In this document: positions 8,177 through 16,844 of the stretch, in pieces
How the letters are laid out: each line of letters begins with the position of its first letter
How positions within the stretch are numbered: the first letter of the stretch is position 1
DNA from: Chamaesiphon sp041738715
Lineage (GTDB): Bacteria; Cyanobacteriota; Cyanobacteriia; Cyanobacteriales; Chamaesiphonaceae
DNA length: 64,000 nt
Reading direction: 5' to 3'
Assembly (NCBI GenBank): GCA_041738715.1
Contig: JBGSPI010000087.1
Location: 62,001-126,000, forward strand
The notes under the pieces: model-generated
Told to the model about the DNA's origin: nothing
Databases searched by the model: none
What the model saw: the letters and a program-made list of their open reading frames with translations, nothing else
Made by a program: the position numbers and the translations under genes

Positions 8177-9931
8177 TTACTTCTGTCCGCGTTTAACGGC
8201 CTTCTTGTTCGTCTTTGCCTGAGATAATAAAGACGTAGCAAAAGAGATCGCTTCTTGGGCAGATTGTCCGCCAGCAATTTGGGCAATTTCATCACGGCGT
8301 TGGTGTTGAGAATATAGTTCCTCGATCCGGACAATTGTGCGTTCGCTTAAATGGGATGCAGTTTCATCTGTAGCTAGATCGATCGTCTCTTTGGCAACCC
8401 GAAAATGACGATCCGCCATTGCCGCAATTAGTGGTTGGTGGGTGACACAAAGAATTTGTTGGGATTGGCTGAGATGGTGGAGTTTCGTGGCAATGGCTTG
8501 GGCGACGGTACCCGATACACCTGCATCGATCTCATCGAAAATTAGGGTGCCTACTCCCGTACTCTGGGAGAAACAGGCTTTGAGCGCGAGCAGAAAACGA
8601 CTCATTTCACCGCCGGAAGCAGTGGCAGCAAGGGGTTGGAGCGGTTCGCCAGGATTGGGGCTGAAGTTGAAGGTAATCAGATCTGCACCTGTGGTGGTGG
8701 GCGTTTGCGGCTCGATAGCGACTTGAAATTGGACTTTATCCATCGCTAGGGGTTTGAGTTCGCGGATCAGTTGACATTCGAGATCTAGTGCGGCTTGCTG
8801 GCGGAGCCGCGTCAACCGCTGGCAAGCGATCGTGAGTTTAGCTCGATCTTGATTAACTTGCTGTTCTAGCTCTTCAAGGGAGGCTCCTGCCCCAGTAAGC
8901 TCGTTTAATTCAGTTTGGATAGAGTTTTGATATTCGATCGCGTCTAGCAGGCTAGGGCCATATTTGCGGCAAATGAGTTTCAGTGTCCGAATCCGTTCTT
9001 CGATTTCGAGTAGTCGATCGGGATCGGCTTCGAGTGCGTCTCCATAATAATTGATTTCCCGTCCAGCTTCGGTTACTTGTGTGAGGGCAAGGCTGACGAG
9101 ATCGAGGCTAGATTGGAGACTAGCATCAATTTGAACCATATCCATCAGAGTAGCTTCAGCCTTGCCTAATAGGTCGGCAACGGCGATCGATTCTCCCGTA
9201 TCATTTTGATAGAGTAATTGGTAAACGGCGTAACTCTGCTGTTGGAGATCGACGACGTGGGTGAGACGTTGGCGTTCTTCTTCAAGGTGAATCTGTTCGT
9301 CAGGTGTGGTGAGATTGGCTTGAGCCAATTCCTGAGCCTGATATTGAAGTAAATCGAGTCGCTGGAGACGTTGCTGTTCGTTTTGCTGTCGATCGAGCCA
9401 GGTTTGATAAACTTGTTGGTAGGCTGTATGAGCAGTTTTCACCATCTCTTGGTGCTTGAGGAGATTTTCGCCACCATATAAATCGATTAATTCTCGTTGA
9501 TGGCTACTATTGGTAAGTTTCACTGTTTGCCCTTGAGCCGTAATTTCAATCAATAGTTCGCGCAATTCTTGGGTGAGACTGCGATTGCAAATTGCCCCGT
9601 TTACGCGCAGGCGCGATCGGAGATTGCCCCCATTGAGACTCAATTCTCGACTACAAATTACTGTACCATCCTCGATCAAATCGAACTCTCGATCGACTAA
9701 CCATTGCCGCACTCGATCGGTTAGTTGAAATGTTCCTTCGATCGTCGCTTTTTCCGTGCCGGTGCGAATCATCCGCACCGTAGCTTTCCCACCCAATACT
9801 AGATCGATCGCATCTAAAATAATCGATTTTCCGGCTCCAGTTTCTCCAGTCAAAACATTTAATCCTGTTCCAAATTCTAGTTCTAACTCATCGATGAGGG
9901 CGAAGTTTTGAATGCGGAGAGAGGATAGCAT
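8177..9931 (-). CDS. recN: DNA repair protein RecN
   Basis: A 584-residue SMC-like ATPase of recombinational repair that acts on double-strand break ends. The N-terminal Walker A reads GETGAGKS after the LRIQNFALIDELELEF opening typical of RecN. A coiled-coil middle (many Gln/Leu/Glu, about 160-380) separates it from the C-terminal signature ATASGGEMSRFLLALK and Walker B LIFDEIDAGVSG. The length is normal for the family. The C-terminal tail is Lys-rich (KTNKKAVKRGQK). It stands alone, 222 bases from a divergent kinase-like gene; the bases just before its ATG are a TAATAAG-type simple repeat. Confidence 0.95.
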   Translation of the reverse strand: MLSSLRIQNFALIDELELEFGTGLNVLTGETGAGKSIILDAIDLVLGGKATVRMIRTGTEKATIEGTFQLTDRVRQWLVDREFDLIEDGTVICSRELSLNGGNLRSRLRVNGAICNRSLTQELRELLIEITAQGQTVKLTNSSHQRELIDLYGGENLLKHQEMVKTAHTAYQQVYQTWLDRQQNEQQRLQRLDLLQYQAQELAQANLTTPDEQIHLEEERQRLTHVVDLQQQSYAVYQLLYQNDTGESIAVADLLGKAEATLMDMVQIDASLQSSLDLVSLALTQVTEAGREINYYGDALEADPDRLLEIEERIRTLKLICRKYGPSLLDAIEYQNSIQTELNELTGAGASLEELEQQVNQDRAKLTIACQRLTRLRQQAALDLECQLIRELKPLAMDKVQFQVAIEPQTPTTTGADLITFNFSPNPGEPLQPLAATASGGEMSRFLLALKACFSQSTGVGTLIFDEIDAGVSGTVAQAIATKLHHLSQSQQILCVTHQPLIAAMADRHFRVAKETIDLATDETASHLSERTIVRIEELYSQHQRRDEIAQIAGGQSAQEAISFATSLLSQAKTNKKAVKRGQK

Positions 9932-10027
9932 TGGAAATAAGTAATAAGTAATAAGTATTTAACAATTAATAATTAGTAATTAATAATTGGCTGGTTAGAA
10001 AGAGCCGTTGCTCCTGTGCTTAGTTCT

Positions 10028-10105
10028 GTGAATGAGCTAGACATCACTATTTTACACTTTATCCCACTGATGATTGCGCCGGATGATGGAAGCCAAAAGG
10101 ACTAA
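10028..10105 (+). other. Short leader-like frame duplicating the start of the next gene
   Basis: A GTG-started 25-codon frame begins (M)NELD, the same first five residues as the kinase-like protein 126 bases downstream. The 15-base TGAATGAGCTAGACA is identical at 10029-10043 and 10155-10169, and TTTTACAC follows in both. It is either a decayed partial duplication of the gene's 5' end or a leader peptide. There is no strong ribosome-binding site. Confidence 0.3.
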
Positions 10106-10153
10106 AGATAGACTAAAGTAGATCTAACTATATAGCCCTACGACATCAGAGCC

Positions 10154-11707
10154 ATGAATGAGCTAGACAAGTTTTACACCACTAATGAATCGGCAACACA
10201 AGTCACTAAACGGGAATTGGCAGACTTGAGTATTCATGGCTACCAAGTATTTGAAGAATTGTCTACTCATGCTGATGGACAAAAAATTACTTATGTAGCT
10301 CAAGACCTAAATAGCGATCGATTGGTAGTCATCAAAGAATGGAGAATGCTGAATGGCAATCTCCCCTCTCTAGATTATGCTACTTATCTCCCCAGAATCG
10401 AACTTTTGCAAAAACTCAATCACCCTAGTATTCCCCGTTATCTTAATTCCTTCGCAACATCAACTGGATTTTGTATCGTGCGGGAATATCAGCAGGGTGT
10501 ATCATTAGCAGAAATGGGAACACTTCCAGGGTCGGATATTAAACTAATTGCTAGAGCAGTATTAAAGATTCTCGTTTATCTCCAACAGCTACGCCCGATC
10601 GTTCTTCACCTAAATATCAAACCAGAGAATATTATTGTCGATACCCAGGAACAATTAAAAATTTACCTCGTGGATTTTGGGTTGAACTCCAGTAGTAACT
10701 CTTCAAGAGTTAATTGTACTCCTGGTTTTACACCACCCGAGCAATTATTTAATCGGCAGTTAACTTCTGCTTCCGATCTGTACAGTTTAGGAGTCTCCTT
10801 GATTTGCCTACTCACGGGGACATCTACCCCGAATGCACAACATCTTTTAGATAAAAATCATCGTCCTCAATTTCAACATTTATTATCTGACAAGACATAT
10901 TCTAAACTGGTAGAATGGCTAGAAAAAATGGTCGAGCCAAACTATCAACGGCGATATTTAGATGCAGCTAGTGCCAGGAACTCACTGATAAATTTACCCA
11001 CCGAACGCCCGAAAGTAAAATTTATCAATATTAGTTCCGCCCAAAAAGGTGAGTGGGTTCGCTGGGCACTTGTAGCTGGAATATTTATGGGATTAGCATT
11101 GTTGCTCCGTCAGTTTGTCTTTTCAGAAGCGGATGATATCAGCCCCCAAGAAATTGCTAGAAACCAAGCAATTAGTAAACAAGCTCAATTTGAACAGTCA
11201 GATCGAGGTAAATTAATTAAGGATAAACAGTGTGTTGGCTGTAATCTCAATCGTCAAGATTTTAATCAAGCACAACTCTCTGGAGTATCGCTAAATCAAT
11301 CTAATCTGATTGGAGCTAATTTTTCAACTGCCAACCTTAGTCTGGCAATCTTCCGTGATGCTGATTTAAGTCAAGCTAATTTCACTAAAGCGAATCTTCA
11401 CCAAGCTGCTTTCTATGGTGCGAAACTGATCGGCACAGATTTATCAGGAGCAAACCTCAGTAGTGCCAAACTAGTCTATGCCAAGCTCAAGGGTGCAATG
11501 TTACGGAATACCAATCTCTCCAATGCAGATCTAAAATTCGCCGAACTGCAACAGGTGGATTTAACTAGTGCTAATCTCACAAATGCTGATTTAACTAATG
11601 CGGATTTATCTTATACTAATCTCTATCGAGCCAACTTAACTGGAGCTAAATTAGTCGGTACAAATTTGACGGGAGCGACGATGCCTGATGGTTCGATCCG
11701 TCAATAA
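10154..11707 (+). CDS. Ser/Thr kinase-like protein with pentapeptide repeats, probable pseudokinase
   Basis: 517 residues. Residues about 25-290 align with bacterial Hanks-type kinases: VVIKEW holds the conserved lysine and VDFGL the metal-binding DFG. The catalytic loop reads HLNIKPEN, so the HRD aspartate is replaced by asparagine. The glycine-rich loop is also degenerate (STHADGQKITYVA). A membrane segment (WALVAGIFMGLALLLRQFVF) is at about 300-320. After a CVGC motif, about 28 pentapeptide units of the A(D/N)LxX type fill the C-terminus. The layout is that of SpkB-like cyanobacterial kinases, but catalysis looks impaired. Its stop is 8 bases from that of the convergent lipoprotein gene. 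Confidence 0.82.
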   Translation: MNELDKFYTTNESATQVTKRELADLSIHGYQVFEELSTHADGQKITYVAQDLNSDRLVVIKEWRMLNGNLPSLDYATYLPRIELLQKLNHPSIPRYLNSFATSTGFCIVREYQQGVSLAEMGTLPGSDIKLIARAVLKILVYLQQLRPIVLHLNIKPENIIVDTQEQLKIYLVDFGLNSSSNSSRVNCTPGFTPPEQLFNRQLTSASDLYSLGVSLICLLTGTSTPNAQHLLDKNHRPQFQHLLSDKTYSKLVEWLEKMVEPNYQRRYLDAASARNSLINLPTERPKVKFINISSAQKGEWVRWALVAGIFMGLALLLRQFVFSEADDISPQEIARNQAISKQAQFEQSDRGKLIKDKQCVGCNLNRQDFNQAQLSGVSLNQSNLIGANFSTANLSLAIFRDADLSQANFTKANLHQAAFYGAKLIGTDLSGANLSSAKLVYAKLKGAMLRNTNLSNADLKFAELQQVDLTSANLTNADLTNADLSYTNLYRANLTGAKLVGTNLTGATMPDGSIRQ

Positions 11708-11715
11708 TTTTGGGA

Positions 11716-12624
11716 TTAGGGCATGGCATTTAATTTCTGAATATAATTAACCTGTTGCTGCCAATAAATAGGTAAACTATCCCAGGGATTTTGGTTGGCA
11801 GTATCAGTACTATCGTTGGTAACGTAGATATAGCCAAACCGATCCTTTATAGCTCGATCGAGAGCATTTTTCATCAGCTTGGCATTATCTGTGGTGTGAA
11901 TTAAAGCCGCAAATCTTTGGGGTGAATATTTTTGAGTGTAGATTGGTGGGCGATAGTTTTTCCACTGGTTTTGATTGTTCTCGAAAATCACAGCCACATC
12001 AGCTACTGGTTGACGAACATAGCTTTCATCTAAGTCTGTACCTGGATTGATGATTACTCGATATTGTTTCGATTTAGATTTGATATATTGATATATTTTT
12101 TGATAGTACTGTAATTCATCCTTCGTACTGGCAACTTCATCAATGAATATACCATCAACATTAAAGTACTGGAGATAAAGATCTATATCTGCCTCGATCG
12201 CTTTAAATTTTCGTTTACCATAATTAGAGTGTACGTAGCCAACAATTTTAACTTTAGCCTGCTGTAAGTCTTTAATTCCCTGTTGATAATCTGTATTTGG
12301 CGGCGATCGATCTGGGCCATTATTGGGATTGATAATTGCCCAGATTGAAACCTTTTTAGCAGCCAATGCTACTTGTTTCCAAGCATATTTATCACGATCG
12401 TACCAATTAGGATAAATATATAATGGCAGCAAAATTTTGAGCTGATCACAATAAGATAATTCACAACTTTTGACAGATTGCGTGATCGAACTGACAGATC
12501 GATTCATCAGAGATTCAACTGCGTCAATGACTATCGGTTTCAGTTTAGTTATAGCCAATGTTGAGCAACTCATTGTCGAAGTTATCAGTAAAACAATTAT
12601 TAAGATTCTGCGTAAATTTATCAC
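11716..12624 (-). CDS. Spherulin-4-like (spherulation-specific family 4) lipoprotein
   Basis: 302 residues from a GTG start at 12624. The N-terminus is a signal peptide with hydrophobic core ILIIVLLITSTMSCS; the cysteine after TMS may be a weak lipobox. The mature part is a TIM-barrel-like domain: LLPLYIYPNWYD, VSIWAIINPNNGP, VKIVGYVHSNYGKR, VDGIFIDEVAS and YRVIINPGT. These match the spherulation-specific family 4, related to alpha-1,4-polygalactosaminidase-type enzymes (GH114-like). IFIDE supplies the likely acidic residues. It would be exported and may act on a polysaccharide; the substrate is unknown. It converges with the kinase-like gene. Confidence 0.75.
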   Translation of the reverse strand: MINLRRILIIVLLITSTMSCSTLAITKLKPIVIDAVESLMNRSVSSITQSVKSCELSYCDQLKILLPLYIYPNWYDRDKYAWKQVALAAKKVSIWAIINPNNGPDRSPPNTDYQQGIKDLQQAKVKIVGYVHSNYGKRKFKAIEADIDLYLQYFNVDGIFIDEVASTKDELQYYQKIYQYIKSKSKQYRVIINPGTDLDESYVRQPVADVAVIFENNQNQWKNYRPPIYTQKYSPQRFAALIHTTDNAKLMKNALDRAIKDRFGYIYVTNDSTDTANQNPWDSLPIYWQQQVNYIQKLNAMP

Positions 12625-12636
12625 AGTTTTGGGGGG

Positions 12637-12690
12637 AAAGTTGAAAGTTGAAAGTTGAAAGTTGACCCTTCTCTTCTCTTCTCTTCTCTT
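12637..12690. repeat. Heptamer and pentamer tandem repeats upstream of the lipoprotein gene
   Basis: Four units of GTTGAAA run through 12637-12664 and are followed directly by CTTCT units at 12668-12690. They lie 12-65 bases upstream of the GTG of the lipoprotein gene. They resemble the short tandemly repeated sequences of filamentous cyanobacteria. Confidence 0.75.
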
Positions 12691-12800
12691 CGAGACGCTT
12701 CGCGAACGAGACGCTGTGCCTCCGGCAGGCTACCGCCAACGCGAACGAGACGCTATGCGTTGGCGCAGCCTGCGCTTTGCGCTTACGAGGAGCTTCAGGG
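12691..12800. repeat. Palindrome-rich interspersed repeat cluster
   Basis: CGAGACGCT occurs three times (12691, 12707, 12746) and GCGAACGAGACGCT twice. They are interleaved with GC-rich palindromes such as CTTCGCGAA and GCGTTGGCGCAGCCTGCGC. A C-rich tract (CCCCCGTCCCCCCGTTCCCC) follows to about 12843. The GTTGGCG...AGCCT core recurs at 21665-21690 and inside the Uma2 gene. With the tandem repeats this fills most of the 340-base gap 12625-12964; no gene is seen there. Confidence 0.65.
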
Positions 12801-12964
12801 CAAGCAGTTGAAAGTCCCCCGTCCCCCCGTTCCCCGTCCCCCTAACGAGCAATTTAATTTTCACGTTGTGTAAAGGGATCGCGCCGATAGCTCCAGCAGA
12901 CTGGTAGCTTAGTGGGTGAGAAGATGAAACCACATTAGAATTAATAGATTTAAGGGGTTGAGTA

Positions 12965-14557
12965 ATGGCAACAGATGCATTGCTATGGCAGCGATATCAA
13001 GATTGGTTATACTATCACCCAGGGTTAGGCTTATATGTAGATATTAGCCGGATGCGGTTCGATGATGCGTTAGTTAACCAACTTCAGCCCAAATTTGTCA
13101 AAGCATTTGCGGATATGGTAGCCCTAGAAGCTGGGGCAATTGCCAATCCTGATGAACAGCGGATGGTAGGACATTATTGGTTGCGCGATCCGAACCTCGC
13201 ACCAACTCCAGCAATTGCTACCGAAATTACCACAACGATCGATTCGATCGCGGCATTCGCCCTCAAAGTCCATTCAGGAGTCATTCATCCACCCCAAGGT
13301 GGCAAATTCACCGATCTAGTGACGATTGGGATTGGTGGTTCTGCATTAGGACCACAATTTGTCGCCGAAGCTCTCGCACCGGAGCCACCACCATTAAATA
13401 TTCACTTTATTGATAATACCGACCCCGCCGGAATCGATCGCGTCCTCAGCCGGATTAAATCCCGACTTAATACAACCCTCGTAGTGGTCATTTCTAAGTC
13501 TGGAGGCACCCCAGAACCGCGTAATGGGATGTTAGAGGTGCAAGCGGTTTATCGTGCCCAGGGACTGGATTTTGCCGCCCATGCGGTAGCAATTACTGGC
13601 GTTGGGAGTCAACTTGACAGCGTGGCAAGATCTCAAGGTTGGATCGACAGATTTCCGATGCCCGATTGGGTCGGCGGACGGACATCTGAATTATCCATTG
13701 TCGGCTTACTTCCCGCAGCACTCCAAGGCATTGACATCCAGGCGATGCTCGCTGGCGCGAGAGAAATGGATATTGCTACTCGCATTCCCGATCTCCAAAG
13801 AAATCCAGCCGCATTACTCGCCCTCGCCTGGTATGCATCCGGCAATGGTAAGGGCGAAAAAGATATGGTAGTACTACCCTATAAAGATAGCTTGTTGTTG
13901 TTTAGTCGCTATCTCCAACAGTTGGTCATGGAATCTTTAGGCAAGGAAACCGATCTCGATGGCAATCAAGTCTATCAGGGAATCGCTGTTTATGGAAATA
14001 AAGGTTCGACAGATCAACACGCCTACGTCCAACAATTGCGCGAAGGCATCCCCAATTTCTTTCTGACCTTTATCGAAGTACTACACGATCGAGAGGGTAT
14101 ATCACCGGAACTCGATCCTGGGGTCACTAGTGGCGATTATCTATCTGGCTTTCTTCTGGGTACTCGTCAAGCCTTGTATGACAATCACCGCGACTCATTG
14201 ACAGTCACAATTCCTGCTGTTACGCCCACAACAGTTGGAGCCTTAATCGCTCTCTATGAACGAGCGGTAGGCTTGTACGCCTCAATTGTCAATGTCAATG
14301 CTTATCACCAGCCAGGGGTTGAAGCCGGGAAAAAAGCTGCTGCGGTGATTCTACAATTACAAACCGATGTGGTGAAAACACTCCAGGAAATTTCTGAGCC
14401 GATCTCATTGAGCAAGCTCGCGGAGGAAGTTGGCGCACCAGCGCAGGTAGAGGCAATTTATCAAATTCTCCGCCATCTCCATGCTAACGATCGCGGGGTG
14501 ATTTTCACAGGCAATCTGGCTCAACCGGGCAGCTTGCAGGTGAGTTGGAGCCGATGA
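12965..14557 (+). CDS. pgi: Glucose-6-phosphate isomerase
   Basis: 530 residues, the usual cyanobacterial size. It interconverts glucose-6-phosphate and fructose-6-phosphate in glycolysis, the oxidative pentose phosphate route and glycogen metabolism. Conserved sites visible are the phosphate-binding GIGGSALGP, SKSGGTPEPRNG, GGRTSELSIVGLLP, the catalytic-region YGNKGSTDQHAYVQQL and the C-terminal YHQPGVEAGKKAA. The ATG at 12965 follows AAGGGGTTG with good spacing. The gene stands alone and converges with nusA; a perfect hairpin follows its stop. Confidence 0.96.
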   Translation: MATDALLWQRYQDWLYYHPGLGLYVDISRMRFDDALVNQLQPKFVKAFADMVALEAGAIANPDEQRMVGHYWLRDPNLAPTPAIATEITTTIDSIAAFALKVHSGVIHPPQGGKFTDLVTIGIGGSALGPQFVAEALAPEPPPLNIHFIDNTDPAGIDRVLSRIKSRLNTTLVVVISKSGGTPEPRNGMLEVQAVYRAQGLDFAAHAVAITGVGSQLDSVARSQGWIDRFPMPDWVGGRTSELSIVGLLPAALQGIDIQAMLAGAREMDIATRIPDLQRNPAALLALAWYASGNGKGEKDMVVLPYKDSLLLFSRYLQQLVMESLGKETDLDGNQVYQGIAVYGNKGSTDQHAYVQQLREGIPNFFLTFIEVLHDREGISPELDPGVTSGDYLSGFLLGTRQALYDNHRDSLTVTIPAVTPTTVGALIALYERAVGLYASIVNVNAYHQPGVEAGKKAAAVILQLQTDVVKTLQEISEPISLSKLAEEVGAPAQVEAIYQILRHLHANDRGVIFTGNLAQPGSLQVSWSR

Positions 14558-14591
14558 TAGTTGTAACTCGATCGAAACTCTGAAAATACCC

Positions 14592-14624
14592 AGATCCCTG
14601 ATAACTCGGAGTCATCAGGGATCT
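14592..14624. terminator. Perfect 11-bp hairpin downstream of pgi
   Basis: AGATCCCTGAT (14592-14602) is perfectly inverted at 14614-14624 around an 11-base loop. It lies between the convergent pgi and nusA genes and could end transcripts from both sides. No T-run follows on either strand, so a canonical intrinsic terminator is not certain. Confidence 0.55.
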
Positions 14625-14681
14625 TGGCGATCTCCTGGTGGTACACAACCAAACTTAATTGGTCAATTCTATAGCAATCCT

Positions 14682-14701
14682 AGATGATTCATGAATCATC
14701 T
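14682..14701. repeat. Perfect 20-bp palindrome
   Basis: AGATGATTCATGAATCATCT is a perfect palindrome in the pgi-nusA gap. With no loop it looks more like a dimeric protein-binding site or cruciform than a terminator. Confidence 0.6.
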
Positions 14702-14781
14702 CTGCGCTCTCTGTGTCTCTGCGGTTAAAACCAGATCGAAATTTACGATTGGTATCGTAATCAGTAAATTACACGATCGAC

Positions 14782-16089
14782 TCAATTCTCTTCTGAATAA
14801 TCGGCATCTTGATAATCAGGCTGGTAGCGTGATTGGTATACCTCTTGAGCTTGACGTTCTGCTTCAACTTCAGCCATTGCCGCGATCGGATCGTATCTGG
14901 CACTATCTTTAATATCGATTTTCCAGCCAGTCAACCTGGCAGCTAGTCGGACATTTTGGCCTTCTTTACCGATTGCTAAACTCAACTGATCTTGCGGCAC
15001 TAACACATGGGCTTGACGACCATCGGGATTCACCAATCTTACCTCATCAATCCGGGCCGGACTGAGGGCATTGGAGATATAAGTAGACGGATCTGGCGAC
15101 CAACGAATTACATCGATTTTCTCACCTTGCAATTCATTCACCACTACCTGAATCCGCGAACCGCGTGCGCCAATACAAGCACCAACGGGGTCTACATCGC
15201 CCTCTAAGGTGTCTACCGCAATTTTGGTGCGGGGGCCGACATGACGGGATGGTGGACTAGCTTCTCGCGCCACAGCGACGATTCTCACTAATTCTTCCTC
15301 AATCTCAGGGACTTCGTTGGCAAAGAGTTCGACGACTAAACCAGCCGCAGCACGAGAGACGAGCAGTTGGGGGCCGCGTTGGGAGCCTTCGCGGACTTTC
15401 TTGAGAAAGACTTTAAATGTGCGGCCGATTTTATAATTATCATTGGGTAGTTGTTCTTTTTGAGGTAATTCAGCTTCCACATCCGGCTGACCAAAACTGC
15501 TGCTCACAGATAAAATTACCGATTGACGTTCAAATCTCAATACCTTACCCATCAAGGATGTGCCTTCAAACTGCTCGAATTCTTCCTGAATAATTTTGCG
15601 TTGTTGATCGCGGAGCTTTTGGGCGAGGACTTGTTTAGCTTGAATCGCCGCCATCCGACCGAAATCATCGCGATCAGGTGTGACATCTAGTACAACAGAA
15701 TCGCCGATTTGAGTCGGCATCATTTCCGCTAGTTCTTCTTCGGTTAAGTCTTCGGCGGCTTCCTGTTGCAAGATATTTTTGACTTCTTGCAGGGAGATTT
15801 CATGATCTTCATCGGTTACTTCTTCAACGATTGTTTTAGTCGCAACAACTTGAAAAGCCTCATCATCTAGATTGAGAAATACATCAAAGTTATCGAAATA
15901 ATCTTCTTCAAATTGCATTGTATCCAAATGCTGCGAACGGCGATAGCGTTCGTAACCTTTGAGCAATGCTTCTCGCAGGGCAGCTTGCACCGAGGAACTA
16001 GGCAGATTGCGATCGCGGCTAATTTCTTCGATCATTGTCTTGAGTCCGGTCAAACTAACGTTTTTCTTCGATTGTTTTGAGTTTGCCAT
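14782..16089 (-). CDS. nusA: Transcription termination/antitermination factor NusA
   Basis: 435 residues. The N-terminal domain opens with a short Ser/Lys tail and LKTMIEEISRDRNLP. The S1 domain is at about 150-220, with the first KH domain after it and the second around VGACIGARGSRIQ and GEKIDVIRWS. The LSLAIGKEGQNVRLAARLTGWKID block is diagnostic. The acidic tail (DYQDADYSEEN) lacks the C-terminal repeats of proteobacterial NusA, as in other cyanobacteria. It binds RNA polymerase and modulates pausing. It follows rimP with a 296-base spacer. No ylxR or infB follows it, unlike the common rimP-nusA-ylxR-infB order. Confidence 0.95.
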   Translation of the reverse strand: MANSKQSKKNVSLTGLKTMIEEISRDRNLPSSSVQAALREALLKGYERYRRSQHLDTMQFEEDYFDNFDVFLNLDDEAFQVVATKTIVEEVTDEDHEISLQEVKNILQQEAAEDLTEEELAEMMPTQIGDSVVLDVTPDRDDFGRMAAIQAKQVLAQKLRDQQRKIIQEEFEQFEGTSLMGKVLRFERQSVILSVSSSFGQPDVEAELPQKEQLPNDNYKIGRTFKVFLKKVREGSQRGPQLLVSRAAAGLVVELFANEVPEIEEELVRIVAVAREASPPSRHVGPRTKIAVDTLEGDVDPVGACIGARGSRIQVVVNELQGEKIDVIRWSPDPSTYISNALSPARIDEVRLVNPDGRQAHVLVPQDQLSLAIGKEGQNVRLAARLTGWKIDIKDSARYDPIAAMAEVEAERQAQEVYQSRYQPDYQDADYSEEN

Positions 16090-16147
16090 AATAATTAGTT
16101 AATTTAATTTAGAGATGGGAATTAATCTGAAATCAACCTGGACAATC

Positions 16148-16354
16148 TGGCGGAAATCCGCCAACTATTCAATATAGATAATGAATTTTGTGCCATCACT
16201 GATGATGTGATGTGCCTTTTGGTACTGAAATCGATATCGATTTCAATCTAGTCAACTACTTATCCTTGATGCTCGATCTAATTTAACGAAACTTAACGGA
16301 TGCAATCTTCCACCTTAAAGGGGAATTACTTGAGAATAGGGATTTAAACCCTAT
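16148..16354. promoter_or_regulatory. rimP-nusA spacer with three inverted repeats
   Basis: The spacer contains TGGCGGA/TCCGCCA (16148-16163, a tight hairpin), the perfect 20-bp palindrome TGAAATCGATATCGATTTCA (16226-16245) and ATAGGG/CCCTAT (16336-16354). None is followed by a T-run on the minus strand. The length and structure suggest that nusA has its own leader or promoter. NusA autoregulation is known in other bacteria; a link here is inference. Confidence 0.45.
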
Positions 16355-16385
16355 CCCAAATATCTCGCTCTCAACTATCAACTGC

Positions 16386-16844
16386 TTAACGATCATCATC
16401 CAAAGAAACCTTACTCACTAATTCCCTCGGAATCTCGATCGATCGTCCTTTTTGACTCAGATAAATTGCTGTGTCATCGCGGCGAATTAGTTGTCCTTGC
16501 CATTGGGTTTTGCCATCGAATTCAGTGGTAGTGACTTGAACGGCAAAGCCTTGAAAGGCATTAAACTCACGATCGGTAGTAAGTTCTCTGCTCGTTCCAG
16601 GGCTAGAAATCTCCAGTGCATAGGCAAAGGGAATCAAATCCGTAGCATCCAAAGCAGCTTCTAGAGCACGACTCATTCGAGTACAGTCATCCAAGCCTGT
16701 GTCAGCAAGCGGATTGCGAATATCGACTCGCAGTGCTGGTGGACGTTGATTGGTATGAAAGACAATCGCAACTATCTCTAAACCCAATTCGGTGGCGACA
16801 GGGGTAGCGATATCAGTAATTTGGGGAATGAGCGGGTGAGCCAT
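16386..16844 (-). CDS. rimP: Ribosome maturation factor RimP
   Basis: 152 residues, the normal size. RimP assists maturation of the 30S subunit. Visible family features are LGLEIVAIVFHTNQRPPALRVDI, DCTRMSRALEAALD and the strongly conserved YALEISSPG. The C-terminal SH3-like part runs to ELVSKVSLDDD. It is followed by nusA on the same strand. Upstream, 257 bases away, lies a strong intrinsic terminator that could be the end of a small RNA or an attenuator in the rimP leader. Confidence 0.92.
   Translation of the reverse strand: MAHPLIPQITDIATPVATELGLEIVAIVFHTNQRPPALRVDIRNPLADTGLDDCTRMSRALEAALDATDLIPFAYALEISSPGTSRELTTDREFNAFQGFAVQVTTTEFDGKTQWQGQLIRRDDTAIYLSQKGRSIEIPRELVSKVSLDDDR

Noticed and set aside
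12545..12739. Minus-strand frame overlapping the lipoprotein start
   Set aside because: It runs through CTTCT and GTTGAAA repeats and its product is low complexity.
12730..12933. Possible tRNA or small gene before pgi
   Set aside because: No cloverleaf can be drawn and the frames run across the interspersed repeats.
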